Shown here piece after piece: positions 25,937-34,513 of a stretch of DNA of 64,000 bases. Position 1 is the stretch's first letter. Each line of letters begins with the position of its first letter. Below the pieces are notes generated by a model. The model saw only the letters and a program-made list of their open reading frames with translations. It was not told the DNA's origin and searched no databases. The translations under genes and the position numbers were made by a program. This DNA is from JAENVU01 sp046598395 (lineage in GTDB: Bacteria > Actinomycetota > Acidimicrobiia > IMCC26256 > JAENVU01), in the NCBI GenBank assembly GCA_046598395.1, contig JBKJIQ010000013.1:62001-126000 (forward strand), in the 5' to 3' direction.

Positions 25937-26986
25937 ATGGACCTCACGGATGCCGATGCCGAACTTCTCAACGCGGTGCAGTGGTCGTTCCCGCTCGACG
26001 CCCAGCCCTACGCGGTCTTGGCCGAGCGACTCGGAACCACCGAAGACCTCATCATCGAGCGGCTCCGCGCGGTCAAGGACGCCGAGGTTCTGCGCCAGCT
26101 CTCTGCGATCTTCGACACCCGGGCGCTTGGTTATTCCTCCGCGCTCGTCGCTGCGAAGGTTGACCCCGATCACATCGACGCCGCGGCCGAGGTCATCAAC
26201 CAGCACCCGGGCGTCAGCCACAACTACAAGCGCAACCACGCCTACAACCTTTGGTACACGCTCGCAGTTCCGCCCGGCGAAGACCTCGACGCCCACCTCG
26301 ACGCACTGCACCACGCCTCAGGAACGCTGGTCACCCGCAAGCTGCCGACGCTGAAGCTCTACAAGATCGGTGTGAAGCTCGACATGACGGGCAAGACCGC
26401 CGCGAACGCGAAGGCCGAGGTCCTGGCCCACGAGCAGCCGGAGCGCCGCCCCGACATGGAAGCGCCGGTGCTCACCGACCTCGAGATCAAGGCGATCCAG
26501 ATCTGCCAGGAAGACCTCCCGCTCGTTCCCCGCCCGTTCGCGGTGCAGGCCGAACGGATCGGCACCACGGAGACCGAGCTCCTGGCAATCCTCGCGTCGT
26601 TCACCGAGCGCAAACTCATGCGCAGATTCGCCGCGGTGATGAACCATCGCAATGCCGGGTTCAAGGCCAACGCGATGGGAGTGTGGGCAGTCCCCGAAGC
26701 CGACCTCGACGCGATCGGCCCCCAAATGGCCGGGTTCGCGGCGGTCTCGCACTGTTACCGCCGCCCAACGTATGAGGACTGGCCGTACACCGTGTTCACC
26801 ATGGTGCACGGTCGCAGCGCGCGCGACTGTGAAGCAACCATCGAGGCGATCGCGAGCGAGACCGGCGTCGACGAATACGCGTTGCTCTGGTCGATCAAGG
26901 AGTACAAGAAGGTTCGCCTGCGTTACTTCAACTCGGAATGGTCCGACTGGAGCGCCACCAACCTCGCGGAGGCCGCGCGTTCCTAG
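25937..26986 (+). CDS. Fused siroheme decarboxylase-like protein (AhbA/AhbB, NirDL type)
   Basis: 349 aa made of two related Lrp/AsnC-like halves. Half one (about 1-160) starts with a winged helix (DAELLNAVQWSFPL) and carries GVSHNYKRNHAYNLWYT (H95, Y97, R99, H101). Half two (about 170-349) repeats the pattern with AVSHCYRRPTYEDWPYTVF. This is the signature of siroheme decarboxylases, which make 12,18-didecarboxysiroheme for the alternative heme route or heme d1. These are usually two subunits; NirDL fusions are known. No heme d1 or other ahb genes lie in the window. Its stop overlaps the stop of the convergent lipoprotein gene at CTAG. Confidence 0.85.
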   Translation: MDLTDADAELLNAVQWSFPLDAQPYAVLAERLGTTEDLIIERLRAVKDAEVLRQLSAIFDTRALGYSSALVAAKVDPDHIDAAAEVINQHPGVSHNYKRNHAYNLWYTLAVPPGEDLDAHLDALHHASGTLVTRKLPTLKLYKIGVKLDMTGKTAANAKAEVLAHEQPERRPDMEAPVLTDLEIKAIQICQEDLPLVPRPFAVQAERIGTTETELLAILASFTERKLMRRFAAVMNHRNAGFKANAMGVWAVPEADLDAIGPQMAGFAAVSHCYRRPTYEDWPYTVFTMVHGRSARDCEATIEAIASETGVDEYALLWSIKEYKKVRLRYFNSEWSDWSATNLAEAARS

Positions 26987-28296
26987 CCATTGCCCCCGCC
27001 GCCGAGCTGGTCTGCCGACTCCTGAGACAGACAGTTCCACGGCAGACCTCGCAACGACTCGGGCGACGAGATCGCGTCGACGTCGCCCAACGAGTTGATC
27101 GGTCCCGGGCCACAGACCAGGTTGGTTCCGCTCGGTGTGTGCACTGTCACCAGCGCCGCCGGCGGTTGCGCGGCACCGGCATAGACCGCAAGCCCGGACT
27201 GATCCACCGTCATCGGCGCTCGTTGTCCGTTGGAAAGTACGACTTCCACGGTGGACCCGGACGGAACCAGGATGCCGATCAGTTCGTACGACGTCGTCGT
27301 GTCGGCGTCGAAAGGGATCGCGAACCGTTCGTCGTCGGATGCGGTATCCAGAACCGGTGGGATACAGCTACCACCACCAGGTCGTTGGTCGCCTGTAAGG
27401 GCAGTGGGCGGATCCGATTCGACTTTCCAACACGTCCAGCCATCGCGCCCCGGCGCGCGCAGAATCTCAACGGGGGTTTCACCTGCTGAACCACGGAACA
27501 CGGAAATGTAGCGGCCGATGGCATCCGGAAGAGATTGGTTCGGTCCTTCGACCTCGCTTGCAGGCGGAACCGACACCGCGAACGGGCCTCCCGCCTTTCG
27601 GATCTGGTAGCGGCCGACCATGCGCGACTCGGTGATGAACCCGAGCTGGACGGGTCGACCCTTCCCGTCGACCCAGACCGTGACGGATTCGACGCCAACG
27701 GAGTGGGCAAGCCCGACGGGGAGCCGCGCTCGGAACGTCGATCGACGAGCGCCCGCGACCGTGCTGGCCGGTCCGGATTCGAAGTGAACCACTTGCTTCG
27801 CGGCCCCGAGTCGATCAAGGAACCGGACCGGGTCGTAGACCTGGGCGACCATCGCAGGCACGCCATCGTCAGGATTCGGTATCGCAACAAAGGGTCGGCT
27901 CTGGCCCGCACGGAACGCGAGGAGGGGCACCCCGAACGTGATCACACCCGGCTCGGACACCGGGGCGCGACGAATCCACGCGACATCGCCGATGCGCCGA
28001 AACTGAATCACTCTCAGGTAGCTGCCCGAGTTCACCGGGATCTGCTCCTGGACACGGTGCGGCTGATACTGAATGCGGCCACGAATCGGCGCCGTCTCGC
28101 GCCCGACCCGTCCCGTACCAACGATCGCGATCGAACCACCGACGCGGATCTTCTCTGCCGCGGCGTGCGGATCGAATCGGGGTTCCCGAGCCGTTCGCGA
28201 TGAACCCGACAAGTTCGAACACGCTCCCAACGCAGCCGCGGTCATGACGCCGACCATCGCAGCTCGCCCAAGCCTCGCGGGATGCATGGAACGCAT
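26983..28296 (-). CDS. Putative lipoprotein of unknown function
   Basis: 437 aa from the ATG at 28296. Signal peptide RLGRAAMVGVMTAAALGAC with a good lipobox (LGAC), so a lipid-anchored exported protein. The mature part looks beta-rich, with no motif I recognise. Segments such as VTVWVDGKGRPVQLGF and YQIRKAGGPFAVSVPPA recall LppX/LprG-like or MucB-like beta folds, but this is weak. Four cysteines in the C-terminal half may pair. The open frame extends 16 codons further up but that part would bury the signal peptide. It lies at the edge of the surface-protein locus. Confidence 0.75.
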   Translation of the reverse strand: MRSMHPARLGRAAMVGVMTAAALGACSNLSGSSRTAREPRFDPHAAAEKIRVGGSIAIVGTGRVGRETAPIRGRIQYQPHRVQEQIPVNSGSYLRVIQFRRIGDVAWIRRAPVSEPGVITFGVPLLAFRAGQSRPFVAIPNPDDGVPAMVAQVYDPVRFLDRLGAAKQVVHFESGPASTVAGARRSTFRARLPVGLAHSVGVESVTVWVDGKGRPVQLGFITESRMVGRYQIRKAGGPFAVSVPPASEVEGPNQSLPDAIGRYISVFRGSAGETPVEILRAPGRDGWTCWKVESDPPTALTGDQRPGGGSCIPPVLDTASDDERFAIPFDADTTTSYELIGILVPSGSTVEVVLSNGQRAPMTVDQSGLAVYAGAAQPPAALVTVHTPSGTNLVCGPGPINSLGDVDAISSPESLRGLPWNCLSQESADQLGGGGNG

Positions 28297-28446
28297 CGTG
28301 ACATGTCCCGGAGGTAACACGTACGTCTCGCGTATGAAGAGCAAGCGAACACCACGTGGAGAGTCGCCGGCCGACCTTGTCGCAACGACCCAGGCTCCCC
28401 ATACTCCCTCAGGTCAGCGACATTTTCGATCGTCAAGGGAGCCTTC

Positions 28447-29634
28447 ATGCGTCGCACACTGGCCGTCATGGCCATAACCGGAATGACCCTCTTCGGGGTA
28501 GCGCAGGCGGTGGCCCAACCTGCCGGCGCCGCCACCGCGGTGAGCATTACCCCGAGCACCAATCTCAGCGGAGGAAACACCGTTACCGTCAGCTGGTCGG
28601 GTTTCGCCGCGAATGGAACACCCTCGCTCGTGCAATGCAACAACTCGCCATCCACCGGTGCCGGTGGTGCCGACTGCGAGTTCCTCACCTTGCAAGTTGC
28701 AAGCGACGCCAGCAACGGCGCCGGGACGGGCTCGGACACCTTCACCGTGCGCGACAGCGCCGGCCTCGCCTCGCTCAACTCGCGGACCGACGTGCGCTGC
28801 GACCCGACCCACTCGGGTTCCATCCTCGTGCTCGACAACCCGAACGACCGGAACTCCGGAACGTTCCAGACCATCACGTGCATCGGTGGCACCACACTGC
28901 CTCCTGCACCCAAGGTCCTCGTGTCCTGCACTGGTGTGAACCAAATCGCAACCGTGAACCCAGCACTGGGTTCAAACTCGGCGAAGTTCGTCAAGGAAGT
29001 CACCAAGGACTCGATCGGCGACAAGACCGAGTTCGGCACCAACGCGAACGTGGCGGCGGACGCCACCACCTGTGCCGTTGACGCAGGAATCCGCATCGAC
29101 AATGCGGCCACCGACCAAGGTACGACGACCACAAAACTCAACCCCTTTGACAACCAGAGCAACGGATCTGCGAGCCTGACAACGGTCGGGGCCCTCGCGA
29201 AGACCGTGATCTCCTTGGCGGGAAGTTCGACCTGCCAGACCGAGAGTCAAGCGACCATCGTCAAGGACTACCCACGGGCGTACCCCCTGCAAGGCAAGGT
29301 CATCATGAAGTTCGATCAGACCTTCGCGAACTTGGTCCCGATTCAGATTCAGCAGTACGTGAGGGCCGGTCGGGATATCTCAGACCCAAACCTCAGCCAC
29401 GTGAAACTGACCGGCATCGTGACCAAGGGTCCCGGACTCGGCGGCGACGTTTCGGCGACCCTTCGGGTGTGGCCGACCTCCAACGTCAAGAACATCAACC
29501 CGTTGGAATGCTCGGATGCCGACGTCACCGACGACGTCAACGATGCAACCCTGACCGAGTTGGCATACACCCAAGCCGACGGCTCTGACGGCGACACGAT
29601 CGTCGACCCGTGGACGGTCACCATCCCCGGTTAG
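28447..29634 (+). CDS. Exported protein with neocarzinostatin-like domain plus unknown C-terminal domain
   Basis: 395 aa. Signal peptide (residues 1-29, ends PAGAATA). Residues 31-155 form a domain with VSITPSTNLSGGNTVTVSW, a Gly/Asn turn, SLVQC, DCEFL, RTDVRCDP, SILVLDNPND and TITC. This matches the Ig-like neocarzinostatin apoprotein pattern, including four cysteines. The same domain occurs at 34514-35344 and 48460-49002. Residues 160-395 are a second, beta-rich domain without a recognised family, with no C-terminal anchor, so it is probably secreted free. Ends before a strong terminator hairpin. Confidence 0.8.
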   Translation: MRRTLAVMAITGMTLFGVAQAVAQPAGAATAVSITPSTNLSGGNTVTVSWSGFAANGTPSLVQCNNSPSTGAGGADCEFLTLQVASDASNGAGTGSDTFTVRDSAGLASLNSRTDVRCDPTHSGSILVLDNPNDRNSGTFQTITCIGGTTLPPAPKVLVSCTGVNQIATVNPALGSNSAKFVKEVTKDSIGDKTEFGTNANVAADATTCAVDAGIRIDNAATDQGTTTTKLNPFDNQSNGSASLTTVGALAKTVISLAGSSTCQTESQATIVKDYPRAYPLQGKVIMKFDQTFANLVPIQIQQYVRAGRDISDPNLSHVKLTGIVTKGPGLGGDVSATLRVWPTSNVKNINPLECSDADVTDDVNDATLTELAYTQADGSDGDTIVDPWTVTIPG

Positions 29635-29658
29635 TCCGTTCCAAGCCAAGCACTAGGC

Positions 29659-29686
29659 GGAGGCCCGCCCTTCGGGGCGGGCCTCC
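29659..29686 (+). terminator. Strong hairpin terminator after the neocarzinostatin-like gene
   Basis: Perfect 12-bp stem GGAGGCCCGCCC / GGGCGGGCCTCC with a TTCG loop, 24 nt after the stop at 29634. No T-run follows, as is usual in high-GC actinobacteria. Confidence 0.75.
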
Positions 29687-29720
29687 ACGCGTCTCCCCGT
29701 TTCGAAAGAGGTGTGAAACC

Positions 29721-30311
29721 GTGATGCATCATCGTCCTCGGGCGGCGGTACGAATTCTTCTGGTCATCGTCACCGCCCACCTGGCATTGGTCGCCTGCGG
29801 CAGCAACGGCGCGGCGCCAGGCCCTTCCAACGTCCAGAAGTACCGCGCCTACAACTCGACTCGGTCGCAGTTCACCCCGACGGCAAACGCCCGAGCCCAA
29901 GAACTTGCCGTTCGGATCGTGCGATCGGGCCTCGATTGCGCGAACACTCACGCCTCGAGTTTCGATGCGCTCCGGCCCACCTACCTGAAGCAGGACCTTC
30001 CGCTTCCCATCGGCTCCGTCGAATGCGAGGGCGGACCGGCGAAGGAGAACGTGGTCATTGAGATATTTCGGTCCGCTCATCCCAACGCCTTCGACTTCGT
30101 CACCAGAAAGGCGGCGCTGATCTGTCGCCGAGGGATCTCGCTTGGCCGGCTTGCCGATGGCACCAATGGCTTCCCCGGACTGCCCTACGTGATGGCAGCC
30201 GATAAGTCGTGGCTGGTGGAACCAGACACCCAGACGTTCAACGCTGAGCTCGCTCGAGCGCTCGGGCGCCCACCACGGGATGCCTGCAGCCCGTACCTTC
30301 CCAGGGCCTGA
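29721..30311 (+). CDS. Small putative lipoprotein
   Basis: 196 aa from the GTG at 29721 (AAAGAGG 9 nt upstream); an ATG one codon later is an alternative. Signal peptide with lipobox LVAC in AVRILLVIVTAHLALVAC, so exported and lipid-anchored. The mature domain of about 160 residues has cysteines in LDCANTH, SVECEGG, LICRRG and DACSPY, which could form two disulfides. No family recognised. It follows the terminator, so it has its own transcript, and converges with the polysaccharide deacetylase gene. Confidence 0.72.
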   Translation: MMHHRPRAAVRILLVIVTAHLALVACGSNGAAPGPSNVQKYRAYNSTRSQFTPTANARAQELAVRIVRSGLDCANTHASSFDALRPTYLKQDLPLPIGSVECEGGPAKENVVIEIFRSAHPNAFDFVTRKAALICRRGISLGRLADGTNGFPGLPYVMAADKSWLVEPDTQTFNAELARALGRPPRDACSPYLPRA

Positions 30312-30342
30312 GCGGCACCTGACCCGGGGCGCGCCGCGGCTC

Positions 30343-31131
30343 TCACCACGCGGTTGGCGGTCGGCCCAGCTGACGGACGAGCCGGAACTTGTTATGCATC
30401 GGACCGATGCAGAACCGCGGGATCGCGAACGGATTCGTGCCGGCCGTGACCCGTCCGAACGAGAACGTGAACGCGCCGCGGTATCCGGCCGCGGTCGCGG
30501 CGGCCTCGGTGTCGTGGTCGTGATGTCCCGACGGGTAGGCGAGCAGGTCGATCGGTCCGCCAGTCACCGTCTCCAGCGTCGCGCGTGATGTAGCGAGCTC
30601 GCGGGCGCGATCCTCGGGCGTGATGTCGGGCAGCGACGCGTGGCTCGCCGTGTGCGAACCGAGCGTGATCAACCCGGAATCGGCGAGCGCGGCCAACTCG
30701 TCGCTGCTCAACGTGCGCTGCGCGCCGGGCCAGAAGGGTGGGACAACACCGAGCACGTCGGTGACCGGGAACACCGTGGCCGGAACGCCGAGTGCGTGCA
30801 GGATCGGCACCGCGTGCTCCTGAACTCCGAGCAACGCGTCGTCGAATGTGACCGCGACGAGGCCATCGAGATCGCGGCCCGCCAGGAGACGATCGACGAT
30901 TTCGGCGAGCGGAACGAACGTCTGACCCCACGCGCGGATCCATTCGAGGTGGGAGCGAAAGCGGTCGGGCGACACGTAGTAATCGGTGGTGTTGGTGCGA
31001 TCGGTACCGATGTCGTGGTAACAGAGCACCGCCGCACCCCGGCCCGTACTCGGCAGCGGGCGCCCGGCCACCGTGACGGCCGCGCTCGGAATCCCACGGG
31101 CCTTGTCGACAACGTCAAACACTCCGGACAT
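30343..31131 (-). CDS. Polysaccharide deacetylase (NodB homology)
   Basis: 262-aa carbohydrate esterase family 4-type deacetylase. Motif 1 is VTFDDAL with D97 and D98; motif 2 is SHTASH with H160 and H164; AYPSG is the motif 3 region. These give the metal-binding Asp-His-His triad. No signal peptide is evident from the ATG at 31131; the open frame continues upstream but is arginine-rich and overlaps the broken hydrolase gene. It probably acts on N-acetylated surface glycan or a lipid-linked precursor. Last gene in a minus-strand row with two glycosyltransferases. Confidence 0.85.
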   Translation of the reverse strand: MSGVFDVVDKARGIPSAAVTVAGRPLPSTGRGAAVLCYHDIGTDRTNTTDYYVSPDRFRSHLEWIRAWGQTFVPLAEIVDRLLAGRDLDGLVAVTFDDALLGVQEHAVPILHALGVPATVFPVTDVLGVVPPFWPGAQRTLSSDELAALADSGLITLGSHTASHASLPDITPEDRARELATSRATLETVTGGPIDLLAYPSGHHDHDTEAAATAAGYRGAFTFSFGRVTAGTNPFAIPRFCIGPMHNKFRLVRQLGRPPTAW

Positions 31132-31162
31132 GGCCCGAAGAGTACGACAGGAGGATCGGGGG

Positions 31163-31675
31163 CTACCCGGCGCAGGCCAGGTCAGTGACCGGCGGCGAGC
31201 TGCATTGCAGTGAACCCCAGGCAAGGTACGGACCGAACTGGGGCGCACTCGCTCGGGCGGTCGCCGCCGCCGCTCGGGTCGCGGCGAGGCCTGGGGTCAC
31301 CGGATGATCGAGACAGTTCACCGCGATCGACGCGTCGGGACTGATGGTGGGTCCGGGCGACGCCCCGAAATAGTCGCGGGTCAGCGCGAGGACGGTTGAC
31401 CGGCCGCAGTGGCGCAGGCCTGGGCATACTCCCGCACCGCGCGCAACAACGTGGTCTCCGCATCCACGGTGGTGGGGATCGGGTCGACGGGACCGATCGA
31501 CGGTGGGTGACACGTGAACCCCCCGTTGGCATTGACCCCGCGCGGATCCAACTCGACTACGTCGAAACGGAGCGATGATCGGTGGCGCCGACGTTGCGTT
31601 CGACTTGGCCTTCGCAACGGGCCGCACCGCCGCGCAGCTCGTGAAAACGATCGCGGCGGCAACGAGTGTCACCAT
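31163..31675 (-). pseudogene. Remnant of an exported alpha/beta hydrolase (TAP-like peptidase)
   Basis: A lipoprotein signal (MVTLVAAAIVFTSC) is followed, after a frame change, by RFDVVELDPRGV, a hallmark of TAP-like alpha/beta hydrolases. After another frame change come SIAVNCLDHPVTPG and FGPYLAWGSLQC, typical of the family's C-terminal half. The middle with the nucleophile elbow (GxSxG) and most of the N-terminal region are missing. At least two frameshifts plus large deletions make it a pseudogene. It lies between glycosyltransferase and deacetylase genes on the same strand. Confidence 0.65.
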
Positions 31676-31728
31676 GCCGCGGAGGCGGTTCGGCCCGCAA
31701 GGAGGTTGGGTCAACTCCCGGCCCGCGC

Positions 31729-32622
31729 TTACGCCGTTCGGCGAACGACCACGGTGAGCAAGGAAGCATCGCCAGGATCAGCAGTCGGGACGCCGAAGGC
31801 CAGGCACGGCACGACGGTCTTCGGTCGCCGGCGGCGCACATCCGTGTCGAGCTTCAACCGGATCAGGTGGCGCACGAAGCCCCAGCCCTCTCGGGCGGAA
31901 ACGTTCGACGTACCGGCGTTTCGAGCGCCAAAACGGTAGGGGATCTCAGCAATGGTCGACCAGTTCGCGCGGGCCAGGACCTCGACCAGTGTCTTGTATC
32001 CGATCGGCTTGAGTTCGACACCGCGGATGACCGACAACTTCAATCCGAAGAGCCCGCTTCCTGGGTCGGTCGTCTGGCGCAGCTGCGGAAGTGTGCACCG
32101 GGCGAGGTCGCGAGATGCGACCGAAACGAACCGTCGCCAGGGACCGCCGAGGCCAACGTTGTCGCCCCCGGCGAGGTACCGCGTGCCCACGACGACATCA
32201 GCAGTGCCGTCGAGGAGTACGCGGGCCATGGGGGCAAGAAGCTCGGGCGGGTGCTGGAGGTCAGCGTCGATGCAGAGCGCATGACTCCCGCGCGCGTCGG
32301 AGAAGCCCGCGCACAATGCACCGGCGAGACCACCCGCCCGAGTCCCGGCGCGGCGGTGAATGAGCCGAACCGGGGATCCGTCTGCCACATGGGCCGCGAT
32401 CGTCGCGGGAGTCCCGTCGTCCGAATCGTCGATGAAGAGGATCTCGTACGTGATCCCCGACGCAGCCATCGAGCGTCGAATCCGTTCGATCAGCTCGTCG
32501 ACATTAGGAGACTCGTTGCGGGTCGGTACCACCACACTGAGCTGTACCAACGGCAAGAGCACGTTCGAAGGTGCGCTCTGCGCTTGCAACAGGTCGGTGG
32601 GGGCAGTGAAAGTCGTCGTCAT
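31729..32622 (-). CDS. Family 2 glycosyltransferase, polyprenyl-phosphate mannose synthase-like
   Basis: 297-aa GT2 enzyme. VVVPTRNESPNVDELIERI at the N-terminus, FIDDSDDGT near residue 64, and the metal-binding CIDADLQHPPE near 117 match the DPM1 / polyprenyl-phosphate hexose synthase group. No clear membrane anchor follows the catalytic domain. It would load a sugar on polyprenyl phosphate, which the membrane glycosyltransferase encoded just upstream (32753-34495) could use outside the cell. Confidence 0.87.
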   Translation of the reverse strand: MTTTFTAPTDLLQAQSAPSNVLLPLVQLSVVVPTRNESPNVDELIERIRRSMAASGITYEILFIDDSDDGTPATIAAHVADGSPVRLIHRRAGTRAGGLAGALCAGFSDARGSHALCIDADLQHPPELLAPMARVLLDGTADVVVGTRYLAGGDNVGLGGPWRRFVSVASRDLARCTLPQLRQTTDPGSGLFGLKLSVIRGVELKPIGYKTLVEVLARANWSTIAEIPYRFGARNAGTSNVSAREGWGFVRHLIRLKLDTDVRRRRPKTVVPCLAFGVPTADPGDASLLTVVVRRTA

Positions 32623-32752
32623 CGTGCACCATCCGGGGTCATGTGGATTTCGCTCCCCTGTTGTACCGGAACCGAGTAACCGTCAGATGTCCGACGTGTG
32701 GCCGTGATCAGGACGGCAACCGAAGCTTCGGGCCGTTCCCAAGACCTGCCGG

Positions 32753-34495
32753 TCATCGCTGACGCACCGGCGCGCGTTCACCGGTGACGCTGGTCTTCAC
32801 TTTGAACAGCCAGAGGGTCTGGGGGCCGGCTTCGAAGCCGCGCACGAAGGACCCGATTGATATGCGCTGATTGCGTCCGGCGCCCTGGATGGGGTAGTTC
32901 CGATGGAGAGCGTCGGATTGGCCGTTTGTCATCAGAAGGTATCGGACTCTGAACGACGCAGGATCCGCGACGCTGCGTTCGAAGTCGGAGTCCGACGGGA
33001 TGATGAACTGGCGGGGACGCGTCGACTTGAGCATGAGCGGAAACGTGTATTCAGCATCGGTGAGCACGCTCCCCTCCGGGAGGTGGCGCCGGTCGAAGTA
33101 CCGCGCGACGACGTCGTAGCCGTCGAGGTAATGAGGTCTGACATAGCTATCTCCGACGGGAGCCCACGAGTAGCCGGGGAGGAGGTGCACCGAAGCGGCC
33201 TCTTCCCGACCGAATCGAGCCTCGGTCATGCCGCCTACCGCGCTCGGGATCGCGACCATGCACGCGCCCGCCAGCGCAACAACGGGAACCACCGTTCGGA
33301 GCGCACCAAGCCGACCCCGCGTCGTCGCCGTCTGAGCCTTTGATTGGATTCGGGCGATCAGGTAGCCCGCGCTGATGATCGTGAGTGGTACGACGGTGAT
33401 GGCAAACCGCAGCCAGCCGAATGTGGACCCCGCGCCGAACAAAGTGCCCTGGGCCGCTGCGACCGCACCGAAGGTGACGAGCGGAGCGAGCACCCGGCGG
33501 TCGTGAGCCCTCCACGCCACAATGACCGCCGTAAGGACGACCACACTCCACAGTGGTTCCAAGAGCACGAGCTGACCGAGGTAATAGGCAAGTCGATCGG
33601 TGATCCCAGTTCCCCCGACCACACTCGCGATTCCCGATTGTGCGGCGCTGACCTGTTCCGAGTTGACGTCGAGATACGACGTCGCCGTGCCCACGATGAT
33701 GAATGCACTCCCGGCCCAGCAGGCGACGGCAAAGACGAACGGCATCCCGGCGAGCGTCGCTTCGGTCATCGCGGTCCAGCGGCGGTGGGCCCGCGTCCCG
33801 GCCGCTTCTCGGTAGGCACACCCGGCAATCACCAGGAGCGAAGCCGCGCCGGCGGCGAGAAACTCTTGCCGGCTCAAATACCCGAACGCGAGCGCGAATC
33901 CGATCATGACGAGGGAGCTGAGGTCGCGGCGCTCAAACCATCGCAGGAGACCGAGGCACGTGAGCGCGAGGAAGAACACGAGCGCGGCTTCACTATCTCC
34001 GTTCGCGCCGTACTGCATCACCAGCGGGTGCAGTGCGAACAACGCGGTCAATCCGATGCTCGGGACCAAACCAACACGCAACTCGCGCAGGATTCGCCAT
34101 ATCACCGCGGCCGCGCCGGCCATACATGCGGCCGACACAATGTTTCCTGCGAACGCCTGAGTTCGGAGCGCGGGGAACCATCGGCTCAATGTCAGGAAGG
34201 GCAGGGCGGCGAACGAGGGCAAAGGATTCCAGACGAAACCCACCGCAGCGAGGTGCGGATCGCGGCTGGAGATCACGTAGGAGCCGTTGGCGACTCTGGC
34301 CATTGCGTCGCCCACGACCGCGTGGTGGGTGATCGCCAGCTGCCACGCCGCGAACAGGTACAACGACAGGGCAGTGGCGAAGACCACGGTGGTGCTGGAG
34401 AACCGACGCGTCCGCCCGGTCTGCGGAAGCAGGTGGGCGTCGAGATGTCCGTCCGCGCGGAGCCGCGGCTCCGGTGCGGCGAGAAGCGAGGTCAC
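32753..34495 (-). CDS. Polytopic glycosyltransferase (GT-C fold, ArnT/PMT-like)
   Basis: 580 aa with about ten or more membrane segments and a soluble C-terminal domain (from about 435). After the first span, HHAVVGDAMARVANG places an acidic residue in the first outer loop, as in GT-C enzymes using polyprenyl-phosphate sugars. The GTG start is 18 nt after the LAFTG gene stop. With the neighbouring DPM-like enzyme it suggests O-glycosylation of exported proteins; the Ser/Thr-rich linkers of the surface proteins here are obvious possible targets (inference). Confidence 0.75.
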   Translation of the reverse strand: MTSLLAAPEPRLRADGHLDAHLLPQTGRTRRFSSTTVVFATALSLYLFAAWQLAITHHAVVGDAMARVANGSYVISSRDPHLAAVGFVWNPLPSFAALPFLTLSRWFPALRTQAFAGNIVSAACMAGAAAVIWRILRELRVGLVPSIGLTALFALHPLVMQYGANGDSEAALVFFLALTCLGLLRWFERRDLSSLVMIGFALAFGYLSRQEFLAAGAASLLVIAGCAYREAAGTRAHRRWTAMTEATLAGMPFVFAVACWAGSAFIIVGTATSYLDVNSEQVSAAQSGIASVVGGTGITDRLAYYLGQLVLLEPLWSVVVLTAVIVAWRAHDRRVLAPLVTFGAVAAAQGTLFGAGSTFGWLRFAITVVPLTIISAGYLIARIQSKAQTATTRGRLGALRTVVPVVALAGACMVAIPSAVGGMTEARFGREEAASVHLLPGYSWAPVGDSYVRPHYLDGYDVVARYFDRRHLPEGSVLTDAEYTFPLMLKSTRPRQFIIPSDSDFERSVADPASFRVRYLLMTNGQSDALHRNYPIQGAGRNQRISIGSFVRGFEAGPQTLWLFKVKTSVTGERAPVRQR

Positions 34496-34513
34496 CCGGC
34501 TTCGCCTGCGCGG

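Noticed and set aside
28447..29634. Neocarzinostatin-like domain considered as part of an enediyne cluster
   Set aside because: No polyketide synthase or chromophore genes anywhere in the window.
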